Both the position numbers and the translations under genes were made by a program. The notes beneath the pieces were generated by a model, which worked only from the letters and a program-made list of their open reading frames with translations, was not told the origin of the DNA and ran no database searches. Below, piece after piece: positions 1 through 7,984 of a stretch of DNA of 24,031 nt (the stretch's first letter is position 1; every line of letters starts with the position of its first letter). The DNA comes from Bacillota bacterium (lineage in GTDB: Bacteria > Bacillota > Clostridia > Tissierellales > Peptoniphilaceae): contig JAEXBN010000033.1 of assembly GCA_023394045.1 (NCBI GenBank), forward strand, positions 1 to 24,031. The letters run 5' to 3'.

Positions 1-1
1 G

Positions 2-373
2 CGCGCCATTGCCGCGCGCGAGCTGGCGCATCATCCGCAAATCCATTGTGTGGAACCTTTTGATGTGGTGGAGATGCATAATTTTGAGTCGCGCTGCGCG
101 ATCTGCCTGACCGATTCCGGAGGGATGCAGGAGGAATGTCCTGCCTATGGAAAACCGGTGCTGGTGATGAGGGAAAAGACGGAGCGCCAGGAAGGCGTGG
201 ATGCGGGAGTTCTCCGGCTGGTGGGAACCGATGAACAGCGGATCTACCAGGAGACCTCGCGCCTGTTGGAGGATCCGGCGGCCTATGAAGCGATGGCTCG
301 TGCGGTAAGCCCTTTTGGCGATGGACATGCCAGCGAACGGATCGCCGATGCTTTGGAATCCAGTGGGAGATAA
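2..373 (+). CDS. wecB: UDP-N-acetylglucosamine 2-epimerase, C-terminal part (5' truncated by window edge)
   Basis: The frame is open from base 2, so the true start lies left of the window; the GTG at 50 is internal. The enzyme interconverts UDP-GlcNAc and UDP-ManNAc in the cytoplasm for surface glycan synthesis. The visible part carries the family's C-terminal signature: a TDSGGMQEE stretch, then GKPVLVMREKTERQEGV and LVGTD, which bind the UDP-sugar in non-hydrolysing epimerases. About 123 residues are visible of a usual 360-380. It converges on a WecC-type dehydrogenase and a glycosyltransferase on the other strand; epimerase plus dehydrogenase would make UDP-ManNAcA. The symbol mnaA is equally valid. 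The identity is secure; which glycan it serves is inferred. Confidence 0.93.
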   Translation, partial: RAIAARELAHHPQIHCVEPFDVVEMHNFESRCAICLTDSGGMQEECPAYGKPVLVMREKTERQEGVDAGVLRLVGTDEQRIYQETSRLLEDPAAYEAMARAVSPFGDGHASERIADALESSGR

Positions 374-461
374 AAACAGGAATAGGCCGGAGGAGAAAGC
401 AGGATTAGGCTGGGATGAAAACAGCAGCACGGATGGAGTTCAGGATAGGAGCGTTATTATG

Positions 462-501
462 AAAACCGGCTCTTCATAGGGAATGGAAGAGCCGGTTTTT
501 T
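462..501 (+). terminator. Rho-independent terminator after the epimerase gene
   Basis: A 14-bp perfect inverted repeat (462-475 with 486-499) around a 10-nt loop runs into a T run on the + strand. It lies between convergent genes; the opposite strand offers TTTT then C after the stem, so it may work both ways. The rest of 374-541 holds no gene that I can see. Confidence 0.9.
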
Positions 502-541
502 GCATCCATTTTTTGCATTTTTGCCTCATGCATAAAAAGAT

Positions 542-1699
542 TTATTTTGTGTCTGTGTTGGTTTGAAGAATCCATTCTTTCAGAAGCTGTTCGGCATCAT
601 GTTTCATCCATGGATTCGCTTGTTTCCGGCCGTTTTCGCCGAGCGCATGACGCAACGCGGCGTCATCTTTCAGCCGGCGGAGGGCAGTCGCCAGGGAGTC
701 CGGGGCATCCGGATGTGGCGCGCGCGGATCGACAGCGATGCCGATCTGCTGCGAAGTGACGATGTCGGCAAGATAGGTTTGGCTTGCAACCAGAAGCGGA
801 AGACCGCAGAGCGCTGCTTCATAGAGCTTGTTGGGCAGCGCGAGTTTCACGTTGGGATTTTCATTATTATAGACGGCATAAACCGCGTCTACTTGCCCAT
901 ATAGTGCGGCAATGTCCCGGTCATAGTTGTAGGCGCCATAAAAGCGGATGCGCGGATCGCCAGCGGCATAGTGTTCCAGCTCTTTTTGCTCCGTCGAACC
1001 GCTTCCTCCCCCGGCAAAGAGCACCTGACAATCGGCGATGCGGGCGGCATCAATCAGCTGTTTCATCTGGGGCACATAGCGCAAGCTGCCGATGAAGCCT
1101 ACAGTAAAGGCGCCTTGGTGCGGCCGATACGTGGAAAATGGTGCGGGATCCGGCGCATTGGGAATGAACAGCACGCGATCGGACGAGAGGTGAGGGGCAT
1201 AGCGCACCTCATAAAATTTCGGGGAGGTCACAACGAGCCGATCGACAGAGGAAAGCGCCCGCTCTTCGCTTCTCCGTACAGCGGAACTCAGCTGCTCATC
1301 GATGAAATTCCGTCCCGGCTGAAGAAAGCGTTCGCGAAGGTCGGCGACTTCATAGACCAGACGAGGAGCGAAGGCCGCTCTTTTTTTATAGGCGGCGGCG
1401 CTGAGCAGCGCGTCGAGCCCTTCGGTATAGATCACGTCCGGCTTCAGCTGATGCAGAAGATGAAGCGCGAAATGGTGAAATCGCCGTGAGATGATGGCGC
1501 GCCGCAACAGATGAGAGGAATCCGGAAGATCCATGGATTGGATATAATAGGCAACCTGTTCTAAACGGATTTTTCCGATGTTCTGTCCCTGGCGGTCAAT
1601 GCAAATGACGCTGAGCTGTGCGTCGTTTTGAAGCAGGCGAAGACGCCGGTTCAGCCGCGGATTGGGAAAATGGTTCAGTACAAAGACGAGATGCTGCAT
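542..1699 (-). CDS. Glycosyltransferase family 4-like protein
   Basis: A 385-residue protein with the two-Rossmann layout of GT-B enzymes. The N-terminal half starts with the short strand MQHLVFVLNHFP and has PDVIYTEGLDALLSA near residue 90. The C-terminal donor-binding half has FTVGFIGSLRYVPQM, then VLFAGGGSGS, and PNKLYEAALCGLPLL, the equivalent of the GT4 sugar-nucleotide glutamate motif. It would transfer a sugar from an activated donor in the cytoplasm or at the inner membrane face; the substrate cannot be read from sequence. The start ATG follows a GGAGG site. It lies 73 bp downstream of the WecC-type dehydrogenase on the same strand, so a role in the same glycan pathway is likely. No signal peptide or membrane segment is evident. 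Confidence 0.8.
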   Translation of the reverse strand: MQHLVFVLNHFPNPRLNRRLRLLQNDAQLSVICIDRQGQNIGKIRLEQVAYYIQSMDLPDSSHLLRRAIISRRFHHFALHLLHQLKPDVIYTEGLDALLSAAAYKKRAAFAPRLVYEVADLRERFLQPGRNFIDEQLSSAVRRSEERALSSVDRLVVTSPKFYEVRYAPHLSSDRVLFIPNAPDPAPFSTYRPHQGAFTVGFIGSLRYVPQMKQLIDAARIADCQVLFAGGGSGSTEQKELEHYAAGDPRIRFYGAYNYDRDIAALYGQVDAVYAVYNNENPNVKLALPNKLYEAALCGLPLLVASQTYLADIVTSQQIGIAVDPRAPHPDAPDSLATALRRLKDDAALRHALGENGRKQANPWMKHDAEQLLKEWILQTNTDTK

Positions 1700-1772
1700 G
1701 GAGCCTCCATCGTGGAAAAAGGAAGGGCGGGAACAGAGAGACGGATGACCGTTCTTCCTTTCCGCATGTGCA

Positions 1773-2987
1773 TTATAGAAGAATGGCGCCCGGAAGATTC
1801 AGTCCGCGCGTATCTAGGACAATTTTGTCCTGGAACTGTGCGGGGGAAGACCGAAGCTCATCATGGCCCACAAGGACGACGACGAGATCCACGGCGTCGT
1901 GAAAGGTCGAACGATCATGGTGCTGCTGCGGAACGATGCTGCGGCTGACCAGGGGATCATACACCTGCGGGGCGGGGAGACCGGCGCGCTGGATGGCATC
2001 GAGGAGCTGCAGCGTGGGCGATTCACGCACATCATCGACGTTTTCTTTGTAGGTTAAACCGTATAATCCGACCCGATCCATGGGAATCTGGTGTTCGTTC
2101 ATGAGTTGTTGCAGACGGGATAGGACATAGGAGGGCATGGACTCATTCACGCGAAGGGCTTCGCGGATGAGCGGCGTTTCTTCCGGTGCGTCGCCGACAA
2201 GAAACCAAGGATCAATCGGAATACAATGTCCGCCGACCCCTGGACCGGGCTGAAGAAGATTGACCCGGGGGTGCTGGTTGCAGATGCGCAGGATTTCCTG
2301 AACATCCAATCCTTCGCTGCGGCAGAGTTTTAATAGCTCGTTCGATAGGGCAATATTGACGGCGCGGTACGTGTTTTCCACGACCTTGGTCATCTCTGCG
2401 GTGCGGATATCGGTGAGGGTGATGCTGCCTTTGCAGAAGGAGGCGTAAACGGATTGAATCTGTTTGCCGACAACGGGATCATCCGCACCGATCGTCCGGT
2501 TATTCTCTTCCAGTTCATAGAGCATGTTTCCGGGAAGAATGCGTTCCGGCGCGTGGGCAAGATGGATGTCTTGTCCGCTGACGAGACCGCGGCGCTGGAT
2601 CAGCGGACGCACGTAGGCATCGATGGTTCCCGGTGGAATGGTGGACTCGATCACAAGAATGGCGCCGGAAGGCCAGTCGTTCAACAGCCCTTCGACCGCG
2701 TCTGTGATGAAATGGGCATCCACTCGATGCGTTTCCGGAAGATAGGGAGTGGGAACGGAAACGATGTAAATCTCCGCTCGCACCGTTTCCGTGGAAAATT
2801 GAATTCCAGACTGGATGGCTTTCCGGAGCAGAACATCAAGTCCTTCCTCATGGAAGGTGAGCTGTCCTTTCCGGAGCCGGGTGATGATGTCCGGGTTGAT
2901 GTCGGTGCCGGTCACGTGTTGGCCATGAGCGGCCAGCATGAGCGCGGTCGGGAGACCGATATATCCCAGACCAATGACGTTAATCAT
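1773..2987 (-). CDS. wecC: UDP-N-acetyl-D-mannosamine dehydrogenase (nucleotide-sugar dehydrogenase)
   Basis: 404 residues, typical of the UDP-glucose/UDP-ManNAc dehydrogenase family. The N-terminal NAD-binding loop is GLGYIG (6-11). The middle dimerisation and catalytic region has ESTIPPGT (114-121) and HAPERILPG (145-153). The nucleophile is Cys255 in GVGGHCIPIDPWF; the DPWF ending is what I associate with WecC rather than UDP-glucose dehydrogenase. The C-terminal UDP-binding domain contains LYGLTYKENVDDVRESP. It oxidises UDP-ManNAc to UDP-ManNAcA with two NAD+. The ATG at 2987 has a clear AAAGGAG site. Neighbours are a MATE transporter upstream and a GT4 enzyme downstream, and the matching 2-epimerase lies at the left edge. 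Family membership is certain; the exact substrate is likely but not proven. Confidence 0.88.
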   Translation of the reverse strand: MINVIGLGYIGLPTALMLAAHGQHVTGTDINPDIITRLRKGQLTFHEEGLDVLLRKAIQSGIQFSTETVRAEIYIVSVPTPYLPETHRVDAHFITDAVEGLLNDWPSGAILVIESTIPPGTIDAYVRPLIQRRGLVSGQDIHLAHAPERILPGNMLYELEENNRTIGADDPVVGKQIQSVYASFCKGSITLTDIRTAEMTKVVENTYRAVNIALSNELLKLCRSEGLDVQEILRICNQHPRVNLLQPGPGVGGHCIPIDPWFLVGDAPEETPLIREALRVNESMPSYVLSRLQQLMNEHQIPMDRVGLYGLTYKENVDDVRESPTLQLLDAIQRAGLPAPQVYDPLVSRSIVPQQHHDRSTFHDAVDLVVVLVGHDELRSSPAQFQDKIVLDTRGLNLPGAILL

Positions 2988-3035
2988 AGAAACTCCTTTT
3001 TTCCTTTTTCCATCGCTTGGAGCCGCGCAACACCC

Positions 3036-4439
3036 TTAAATCGCCGCGCCGGAATGCATGTGGTGCTTTTTAATCCAGTGTTCCAGCAAAATCAGAACGA
3101 AGAGCGCGCCCAACGCCTCGCCGATGACCAGCGAGACCGCCAGCCCTTGTGCATGGAAGAGATGGTTCATCAGGAACATGGTCGGGATGTAGAACACCAG
3201 CTCGCGGACGATGGCGTGAAGCATGGTTTCACGTCCGGCGCCCATGGCTTGCAGTGAAAAGGACGCGTGGAAGTTCAGAAACTGGAAGGGGGAAGCGAGG
3301 CTGCGCAAACGGAGGAATCCCGCAGCGAGAGCGACGGTGGTGAGAGCCACGGCAGCCCCTTCTCCATCGGTATTCAGAAAAAGATTCACCACAGGCTTGG
3401 ACAGGAAGATGAACAGGAAGACGCTGGTGAAGGCGACGATCAGTCCATAGCGGCGCGTGGTTTTGATGGCGGCATTCATTCGGTCATGATTCCCCGATGC
3501 AAAATTATACGCCACCAGAGGCAGCATGCCCTGGCAGAGACCGATATTGATGGCGTTGGGGACCCGCTCGGCTTTCATGACGATGCCGAGGGCCGCCAGC
3601 GCGAGGTCTCCATGGCCGGACATGAGTTTGTTGGCGACGATATTGGCCAGATCGAACAGCCCGGAGAGCAGTCCGGAGGGAATTCCGACGGAAAACAGCT
3701 CGCTCAGGTCGTGGCCGCGGACCCTGCTCAATCTTGCAGGAGAGAGGCTCAAAGGCTCTGTTTGACTGGCGCGCGCCACCATAAACAGGAGATAAAGACA
3801 GGCGATGACGTTGGAGATCATCGTGGCGAGCGCCGCCCCGGTGACCTCCATCCCCTTCGGGAGAAGCACGAACATGAACAGCGGATCCAAAATGATATTG
3901 AGAACGCCGCCGAAGCTGAGTCCGGCGCTCGCTTGTTTGGCCTGACCCACATTGCGCAGCAGATGGGCAAGGACGGCGGAGAGGATCACCGGAAGTCCTC
4001 CGAAGACGACCACCCAAAGGAGGTATTGCGCTCCATAGCGGATCGTTTCATCCGATGCGCCGAGCAAGCGGAGAAGAGGATCCATAAAAATAAAGGTGAG
4101 CAAGGAGTACAAAAGGGAGATGCCGATGGAGCCGTAGATGCTGAAAGCAGCCACATTCCGCGCTTCTTCAGATTTTCCGCGCCCCATGAGGCGGGAGATC
4201 AGACTTCCCCCGCCAATTCCGAAGACGTTGGATAGACCAATGGTGAGCATAAAGATGGTGAAGGCCACGGTGACCCCGGCGATCTTGTAGGAATCGCCGG
4301 TCATGCCGATGAACAGCGTGTCCACCATGTTGTAAATCAGATTGATGATCTGGCTGATAATGGTGGGAACCGCAAGCGTCATCAACGCTTTTGGAATTGG
4401 CATGGTCTCAAACAATGCCTGGTTCGTATTGTTTTCCAC
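3036..4439 (-). CDS. MATE family efflux transporter
   Basis: A polytopic membrane protein of 467 residues with the two-fold MATE layout. Near the N-terminus are MPIPKALMTLAVPTIISQ and LIYNMVDTLFIG, typical of the NorM/MepA/DinF superfamily; GGGSLISRLMGRG follows, and the second half repeats the fold. Such proteins export cationic drugs or metabolites using Na+ or H+ gradients; the substrate is unknown. I chose the GTG at 4439 because it gives the usual short N-terminus, and a longer open frame to 4538 would run into tyrS and add charged residues with no family match. Only 7 nt separate it from the tyrS stop, so the two are probably cotranscribed. It belongs to the same MOP superfamily as Wzx flippases, so a glycan role cannot be excluded given the downstream wecC, but the sequence reads as MATE. 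Confidence 0.88.
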   Translation of the reverse strand: MENNTNQALFETMPIPKALMTLAVPTIISQIINLIYNMVDTLFIGMTGDSYKIAGVTVAFTIFMLTIGLSNVFGIGGGSLISRLMGRGKSEEARNVAAFSIYGSIGISLLYSLLTFIFMDPLLRLLGASDETIRYGAQYLLWVVVFGGLPVILSAVLAHLLRNVGQAKQASAGLSFGGVLNIILDPLFMFVLLPKGMEVTGAALATMISNVIACLYLLFMVARASQTEPLSLSPARLSRVRGHDLSELFSVGIPSGLLSGLFDLANIVANKLMSGHGDLALAALGIVMKAERVPNAINIGLCQGMLPLVAYNFASGNHDRMNAAIKTTRRYGLIVAFTSVFLFIFLSKPVVNLFLNTDGEGAAVALTTVALAAGFLRLRSLASPFQFLNFHASFSLQAMGAGRETMLHAIVRELVFYIPTMFLMNHLFHAQGLAVSLVIGEALGALFVLILLEHWIKKHHMHSGAAI

Positions 4440-4446
4440 GGAGCGC

Positions 4447-5685
4447 CTACTTTGTCCACAGGCGCAGGAAGACTTTTTTGCCTTTGCGTGCCGTGATTCC
4501 GTTCTGCAGCGCGTCGCGTGAAAGCTCCATCGCCGCATCTTCGACCTTCACGTCGTCCAGCATGATGCCGCCTTGCTGGATGAGGCGGCGGGCTTCGCCA
4601 TTTGATTTGGTCAATCCTGCGGCAGTGAGAAGGTTCAGAATGCCAATGCGGTCGCCTTCAAAATGAATCTCTGCCTGGGGCATGTTATCTTCATTGCTTC
4701 CTGCATGGAAGAGGGAGCGAGCCGTCGCCAGCGCCTCATCCGCCTTTTCTTTTCCATGTACAATTTTGGTGACTTCGTAGGCAAGAACCTCTTTGCCTTT
4801 ATTGATCCGTTCATCCGTGCAGCCTCCCAATTCCAAGCATTGCGCCTTGGGCAGGAAGGTCAGTTGAAGCAGGAAGCGGGTGACATCGCGGTCGTCCACA
4901 TTGCGCAGGTATTGGAACAGCTCATAAGGGGACGTCTTGGTTTCATCCAGCCAGACGGCGCCTTTCATGGATTTGCCCATCTTTACGCCATCCGCTGTGG
5001 TCAGCAGCTTGAAGGTCATCCCATAGACATCGGCATCCTCGGCTTTGCGCACCAGATCGACTCCGCCGATGATGTTGGCCCATTGATCCGAGCCGCCCAG
5101 CTCCAGCCGGCATCCGGTCCGGCGGTACAGCTCCAGAAAGTCATAGCTTTGGAGCAGCATATAGGCAAATTCGAAAAAGGTGAGTCCTCCTGCATTCAGG
5201 CGGTTGCGGTAGGCATCTTTTTTGATCATTTCGCCGACATTGAAATGGATGCCGACTTCACGCATGAACCGAAGAAAATTGAGCGGCAACAGCCAGTCTT
5301 TGTTGTTGCGCACCAGTGCATGGTCATCATTAAAATCCAGAAAGCGCGACAGCTGCGCATAGAATCGTTCCGCATTGTGGTTGATTTTTTCTTCGGTCAT
5401 GACCATCCGCATGTCGGAACGCCCGCTGGGGTCGCCGATCATCGTGGTTCCGCCGCCCAGCAAGGCGATGGGGACATGTCCGTAGGCCTGCATGCGCATC
5501 ATGACCATAATTTGAATGAAATGGCCAATGGTCAGCGAATCAGCCGTAGCATCGAAGCCAATATAAAATTTCACGCTCTCTTTTCCAAGCAGCTCGCGGA
5601 GCGACGCTTCATCGGTCGCATTGTCGAAATAGCCGCGGTCTTTGAGCTCATCAAGGACGTTATCATATTCCTTTTCGTAAATCAT
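4447..5685 (-). CDS. tyrS: Tyrosyl-tRNA synthetase
   Basis: 412 residues, class I aminoacyl-tRNA synthetase that charges tRNA-Tyr. The HIGH-type motif is TIGH (52-55) after YIGFDATADSL, the nucleotide region has GDPSGR, the tyrosine pocket includes GGSDQWANI (197-205), and the KMSKS loop is KMGKS (235-239). The last ~65 residues form an S4-like RNA-binding domain (around GEARRLIQQGG). The variant TIGH and KMGKS match the TyrZ-like bacterial subgroup. The start ATG at 5685 follows AAGGGAGAG at good spacing; an in-frame TTG at 5703 is upstream of this site and was rejected. The 245-bp leader lacks a recognisable T-box AGGGTGG-type motif, unlike many Bacillota tyrS genes. Confidence 0.96.
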   Translation of the reverse strand: MIYEKEYDNVLDELKDRGYFDNATDEASLRELLGKESVKFYIGFDATADSLTIGHFIQIMVMMRMQAYGHVPIALLGGGTTMIGDPSGRSDMRMVMTEEKINHNAERFYAQLSRFLDFNDDHALVRNNKDWLLPLNFLRFMREVGIHFNVGEMIKKDAYRNRLNAGGLTFFEFAYMLLQSYDFLELYRRTGCRLELGGSDQWANIIGGVDLVRKAEDADVYGMTFKLLTTADGVKMGKSMKGAVWLDETKTSPYELFQYLRNVDDRDVTRFLLQLTFLPKAQCLELGGCTDERINKGKEVLAYEVTKIVHGKEKADEALATARSLFHAGSNEDNMPQAEIHFEGDRIGILNLLTAAGLTKSNGEARRLIQQGGIMLDDVKVEDAAMELSRDALQNGITARKGKKVFLRLWTK

Positions 5686-5814
5686 TATGGGCTCTCCCTT
5701 CAATATTGTTCCTTGTTAAACTATAGCCATTTTCCGGAAAACCCGCAAATGATTCACCTCCGGAGCGGAAGAGGAGTACCGCTCCTACTGAGAATCGTTT
5801 TCTTCGTCTTATTT

Positions 5815-5830
5815 TCAATACTAGTATTGA
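5815..5830. promoter_or_regulatory. 16-bp perfect palindrome, possible operator
   Basis: TCAATACTAGTATTGA is its own reverse complement. It lies in the 245-bp divergent gap between tyrS (-) and the DUF6305-like lipoprotein gene (+), upstream of the latter's candidate promoter. Perfect 16-bp dyads with no loop are typical of dimeric regulator sites, but I do not recognise the regulator. Also in the gap is a 7-bp inverted repeat, GGAGCGG/CCGCTCC at about 5763-5785, of unknown role. Confidence 0.4.
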
Positions 5831-5865
5831 CGTTATTGAGCTGATTTAAGAAATATGAGAATAAA

Positions 5866-5894
5866 TTGAAAACGTTATAACAAGAATTTACCAT
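5866..5894 (+). promoter_or_regulatory. Candidate sigma-70-type promoter for the PGA-associated cluster
   Basis: TTGAAA (5866-5871), a 17-bp spacer and TACCAT (5889-5894; 4 of 6 matches to TATAAT) lie about 36 bp upstream of the lipoprotein start, which has a GGAGAAGGAGG ribosome site. The -10 match is modest; TTGACG at 5827-5832 is an alternative -35 with a poorer -10. Confidence 0.35.
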
Positions 5895-5930
5895 GAAGAA
5901 AATTCAACGTAGTGGAGAAGGAGGTTCTTT

Positions 5931-6587
5931 ATGAAGAAAAGTGCAACGTTCATTTTAGCATTGGGATTGTCGTTGGTTCTTGCGGGTTGCGGCAACAGCA
6001 ACACGACACAAAGCGAGGCGCCAGCCAACAGTGAGACGTCGGCAGCAGTAAGCCAGACAGCGGCGGGCGAAGCCGGATCGACGGCGGATGCACAGCCGCA
6101 GGCAGGCGATTTTAAGGCGGAACAGCCAGTTCTTTTGACCTCGGGTGGTCAGAGCGCGGATGCCGCCATGGTTAAAACGATGTTGGAGAAATCAGGGATT
6201 GCGACGACAGCGGATAATGTGGCGACAGCGGATGCGCTGGGAGAAAACAAGACGCTGGTGGTCGCGGTCGGCGGATCGTCGAAGGGGCTGGGTGCCGCCG
6301 GCATTGATGCCAATGGTGAAGTGGATCGTTTGAACGCGTTGATTTCGGCCGCTAAAGACAAAGGGGTGAAAATCATCGCCATGCATATTGGCGGAGAAGC
6401 CCGCCGCGGGGAATTGTCGGATAAGTTTATCGCGCCGGTTTTTGAACACGCGGATTATGCGATCGTCGTCAGCGCAGGCGATCAGGATGGCATGATGCAG
6501 AAGATTGCCAAGGATAAGGGCTATACGCTGACGCTCATCGAAAAAATCACGGATGCGATTCCCGCATTGGAAGCGGTCCTGAAGTAA
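5931..6587 (+). CDS. DUF6305-like lipoprotein, first gene of the PGA cluster
   Basis: 218 residues. A lysine start, hydrophobic core and LAGC lipobox predict cleavage before Cys20 and lipid anchoring outside the membrane. Residues 21-60 are a low-complexity Ser/Thr/Ala/Gln/Glu linker. The domain from about 65 to 218 has SGGQSADAAMVK (71-82), GGSSKGLGAAGID (114-126) and MHIGGEARRG (151-160), followed by DYAIVV, in an alternating helix-strand pattern. These glycine-rich motifs match what I remember of DUF6305, a family without assigned function. The start has an excellent GAAGGAGG site. It precedes a TRAP-like permease with no DctP partner, so a role as a binding or accessory subunit is possible, but this is inference from position only. 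Confidence 0.72.
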   Translation: MKKSATFILALGLSLVLAGCGNSNTTQSEAPANSETSAAVSQTAAGEAGSTADAQPQAGDFKAEQPVLLTSGGQSADAAMVKTMLEKSGIATTADNVATADALGENKTLVVAVGGSSKGLGAAGIDANGEVDRLNALISAAKDKGVKIIAMHIGGEARRGELSDKFIAPVFEHADYAIVVSAGDQDGMMQKIAKDKGYTLTLIEKITDAIPALEAVLK

Positions 6588-6616
6588 GACCTCTGTTTTT
6601 CGCGGGAGGCGGTCTT
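6586..6616 (+). other. Intercistronic inverted repeat after the lipoprotein gene
   Basis: AAGACC (6586-6591) can pair with GGTCTT (6611-6616), with partial inner pairing; a T run sits in the loop, not after the stem. It overlaps the stop codon. It is not a canonical terminator, but could stabilise or process the mRNA between lipoprotein and permease. Confidence 0.25.
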
Positions 6617-6696
6617 GATGCATCTTGCGTCTCAATAAAGTGTAAAAAAAAGTGTGAAAACTTTTGAAATCTTAAAGTGAAAGAAAGGAGGCTTAT

Positions 6697-7974
6697 GTGG
6701 ATCTTCAGCTGATTACATTTCTTGCGATGCTGGGCGTCTTTCTCGTCGCGGCATTCCTTTTGAAGCTGCCCGTTTCGATTTCGATGATTCTTTCCTCGGT
6801 TGTCGGTGCGCTGGTGGGCGGACAAGGCTTGCCTCTCCGCCATTTTGTGGAAGGAACCTTCAGCTACGTCGATACGATTCTCGTCATCGCCTGCGCCATG
6901 ATTTTCATGCGGGTGATTGAAAAATCCGGAGCGCTGGATGCGCTGTCCGTGGCGATCATCCGCCGATTTCACAAAACGCCGGCTTTATTGCTCATTTTGG
7001 TCATGGTGGTCATCATGTTCCCCGGAATGATTACCGGATCTTCGACGGCAGCCGTTTTATCCGCCGGATCCATCATGGCGCCGATTCTGCTGTTGATGGG
7101 CATTCCGCGCATCGAAACCGCGACGATCATCGCCATGGGCGGCATTTTCGGAATGATCGCTCCGCCGGTCAACGTTCCGGCGATGATTATCGGCGGAGGC
7201 GTCGATATTCCCTATATTGGATTCGGTCTTCCGCTGGTGCTTCTGACCTTCCCCATCGCCTTTTTTACGGTGCTGTTCCTGGGCTACAAATATGCCAAGA
7301 ACTTGGATTATGCCGCGGTGGAAAAGGGATTGAATTTTGAGCCGGCGAAAAAATACGGATTCAAATTATATTTACCGATTTTGGTCGCCATTGTGCTGAT
7401 GCTGCTCAATAAGCTGGTTCCGGCTGTGCCGGATCTGGGAATGCCGTTGGTGTTTATTCTTGCCGCCATCGTGGGGTTGTTCACGGGCGAAAAGATGAAT
7501 GTGGCTGCCGTGGTCAAGGAAGCCATCCATAGCGTTCTTCCCGTTTTGGGGATTTTGATGGGCGTGGGAATGTTCATTCAGATTATGACGCTCACAGGGG
7601 TGCGCGGCTGGATTGTGACCCGTGCGCTGTCTCTTCCAGATGTGTTCCGCTACCTCATGATGGCCATTTCCATTCCGCTGTTTGGAGCGGTTTCATCCTT
7701 TGGATCGGCTTCGGTGCTCGGCGTTCCGTTCCTTCTGGCGTTTATCGCCAAAGATCAGATCATCACCGCATCGGCGATTTCCCTTCTGTCCGGAATTGGC
7801 GACATGGTTCCGCCGACGGCTCTGGCGGGCATCTTTGCCGCTCAGGTGCTGGAGCTGGAGGATTATCGCCCGATCCTAAGAAAGAGCGTGATTCCCATCG
7901 CAGCCATGATTGTTTGGTCGATTGTTTTTATCGTGCTGGCGAACACGCTGGCGCCGATCATTGTACTGAAGTAA
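6697..7974 (+). CDS. TRAP transporter large-subunit (DctM)-like permease
   Basis: 425 hydrophobic residues, the usual DctM length, with about 12 membrane segments. The first half holds MITGSSTAAVLSAGSIMAP and GGIFGMIAPPVNVPAMI; the second half mirrors it with SSFGSASVLGVPFLLAF and SGIGDMVPPTALAGIF, the paired re-entrant-loop motifs of the ion transporter superfamily. TRAP systems import organic acids by Na+ gradient with a DctP binding protein and DctQ small subunit; neither lies nearby. The GTG at 6697 follows AAAGGAGG; the overlapping ATG at 6695 is in another frame and stops after five codons. The stop is 10 bp before a 47-residue membrane protein. In this PGA context the substrate could be glutamate or gamma-glutamyl fragments; that is inference. 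Confidence 0.75.
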   Translation: MDLQLITFLAMLGVFLVAAFLLKLPVSISMILSSVVGALVGGQGLPLRHFVEGTFSYVDTILVIACAMIFMRVIEKSGALDALSVAIIRRFHKTPALLLILVMVVIMFPGMITGSSTAAVLSAGSIMAPILLLMGIPRIETATIIAMGGIFGMIAPPVNVPAMIIGGGVDIPYIGFGLPLVLLTFPIAFFTVLFLGYKYAKNLDYAAVEKGLNFEPAKKYGFKLYLPILVAIVLMLLNKLVPAVPDLGMPLVFILAAIVGLFTGEKMNVAAVVKEAIHSVLPVLGILMGVGMFIQIMTLTGVRGWIVTRALSLPDVFRYLMMAISIPLFGAVSSFGSASVLGVPFLLAFIAKDQIITASAISLLSGIGDMVPPTALAGIFAAQVLELEDYRPILRKSVIPIAAMIVWSIVFIVLANTLAPIIVLK

Positions 7975-7984
7975 GGAGGCACGC

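Noticed and set aside
3267..4235. 322-codon open frame on the + strand opposite the MATE gene
   Set aside because: Antisense to a clear MATE transporter; rich in Gly/Glu/His/Arg as expected of a shadow, with no domain recognised.
4440..4538. Longer N-terminus for the MATE protein
   Set aside because: It would overlap the tyrS 3' end by about 90 nt and adds basic, Cys-rich residues unlike the family; GTG 4439 gives the usual start.
5705..5765. Short leader peptide upstream of tyrS on the minus strand
   Set aside because: A GTG/TTG-started frame of about 10-13 codons follows a GGAGG, but it has no Tyr codons and no attenuator structure, so there is no support for regulation.
4663..5844. 393-codon open frame on the + strand opposite tyrS
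   Set aside because: It is antisense to a fully convincing TyrS; composition and lack of recognisable motifs mark it as a shadow frame in GC-rich DNA.
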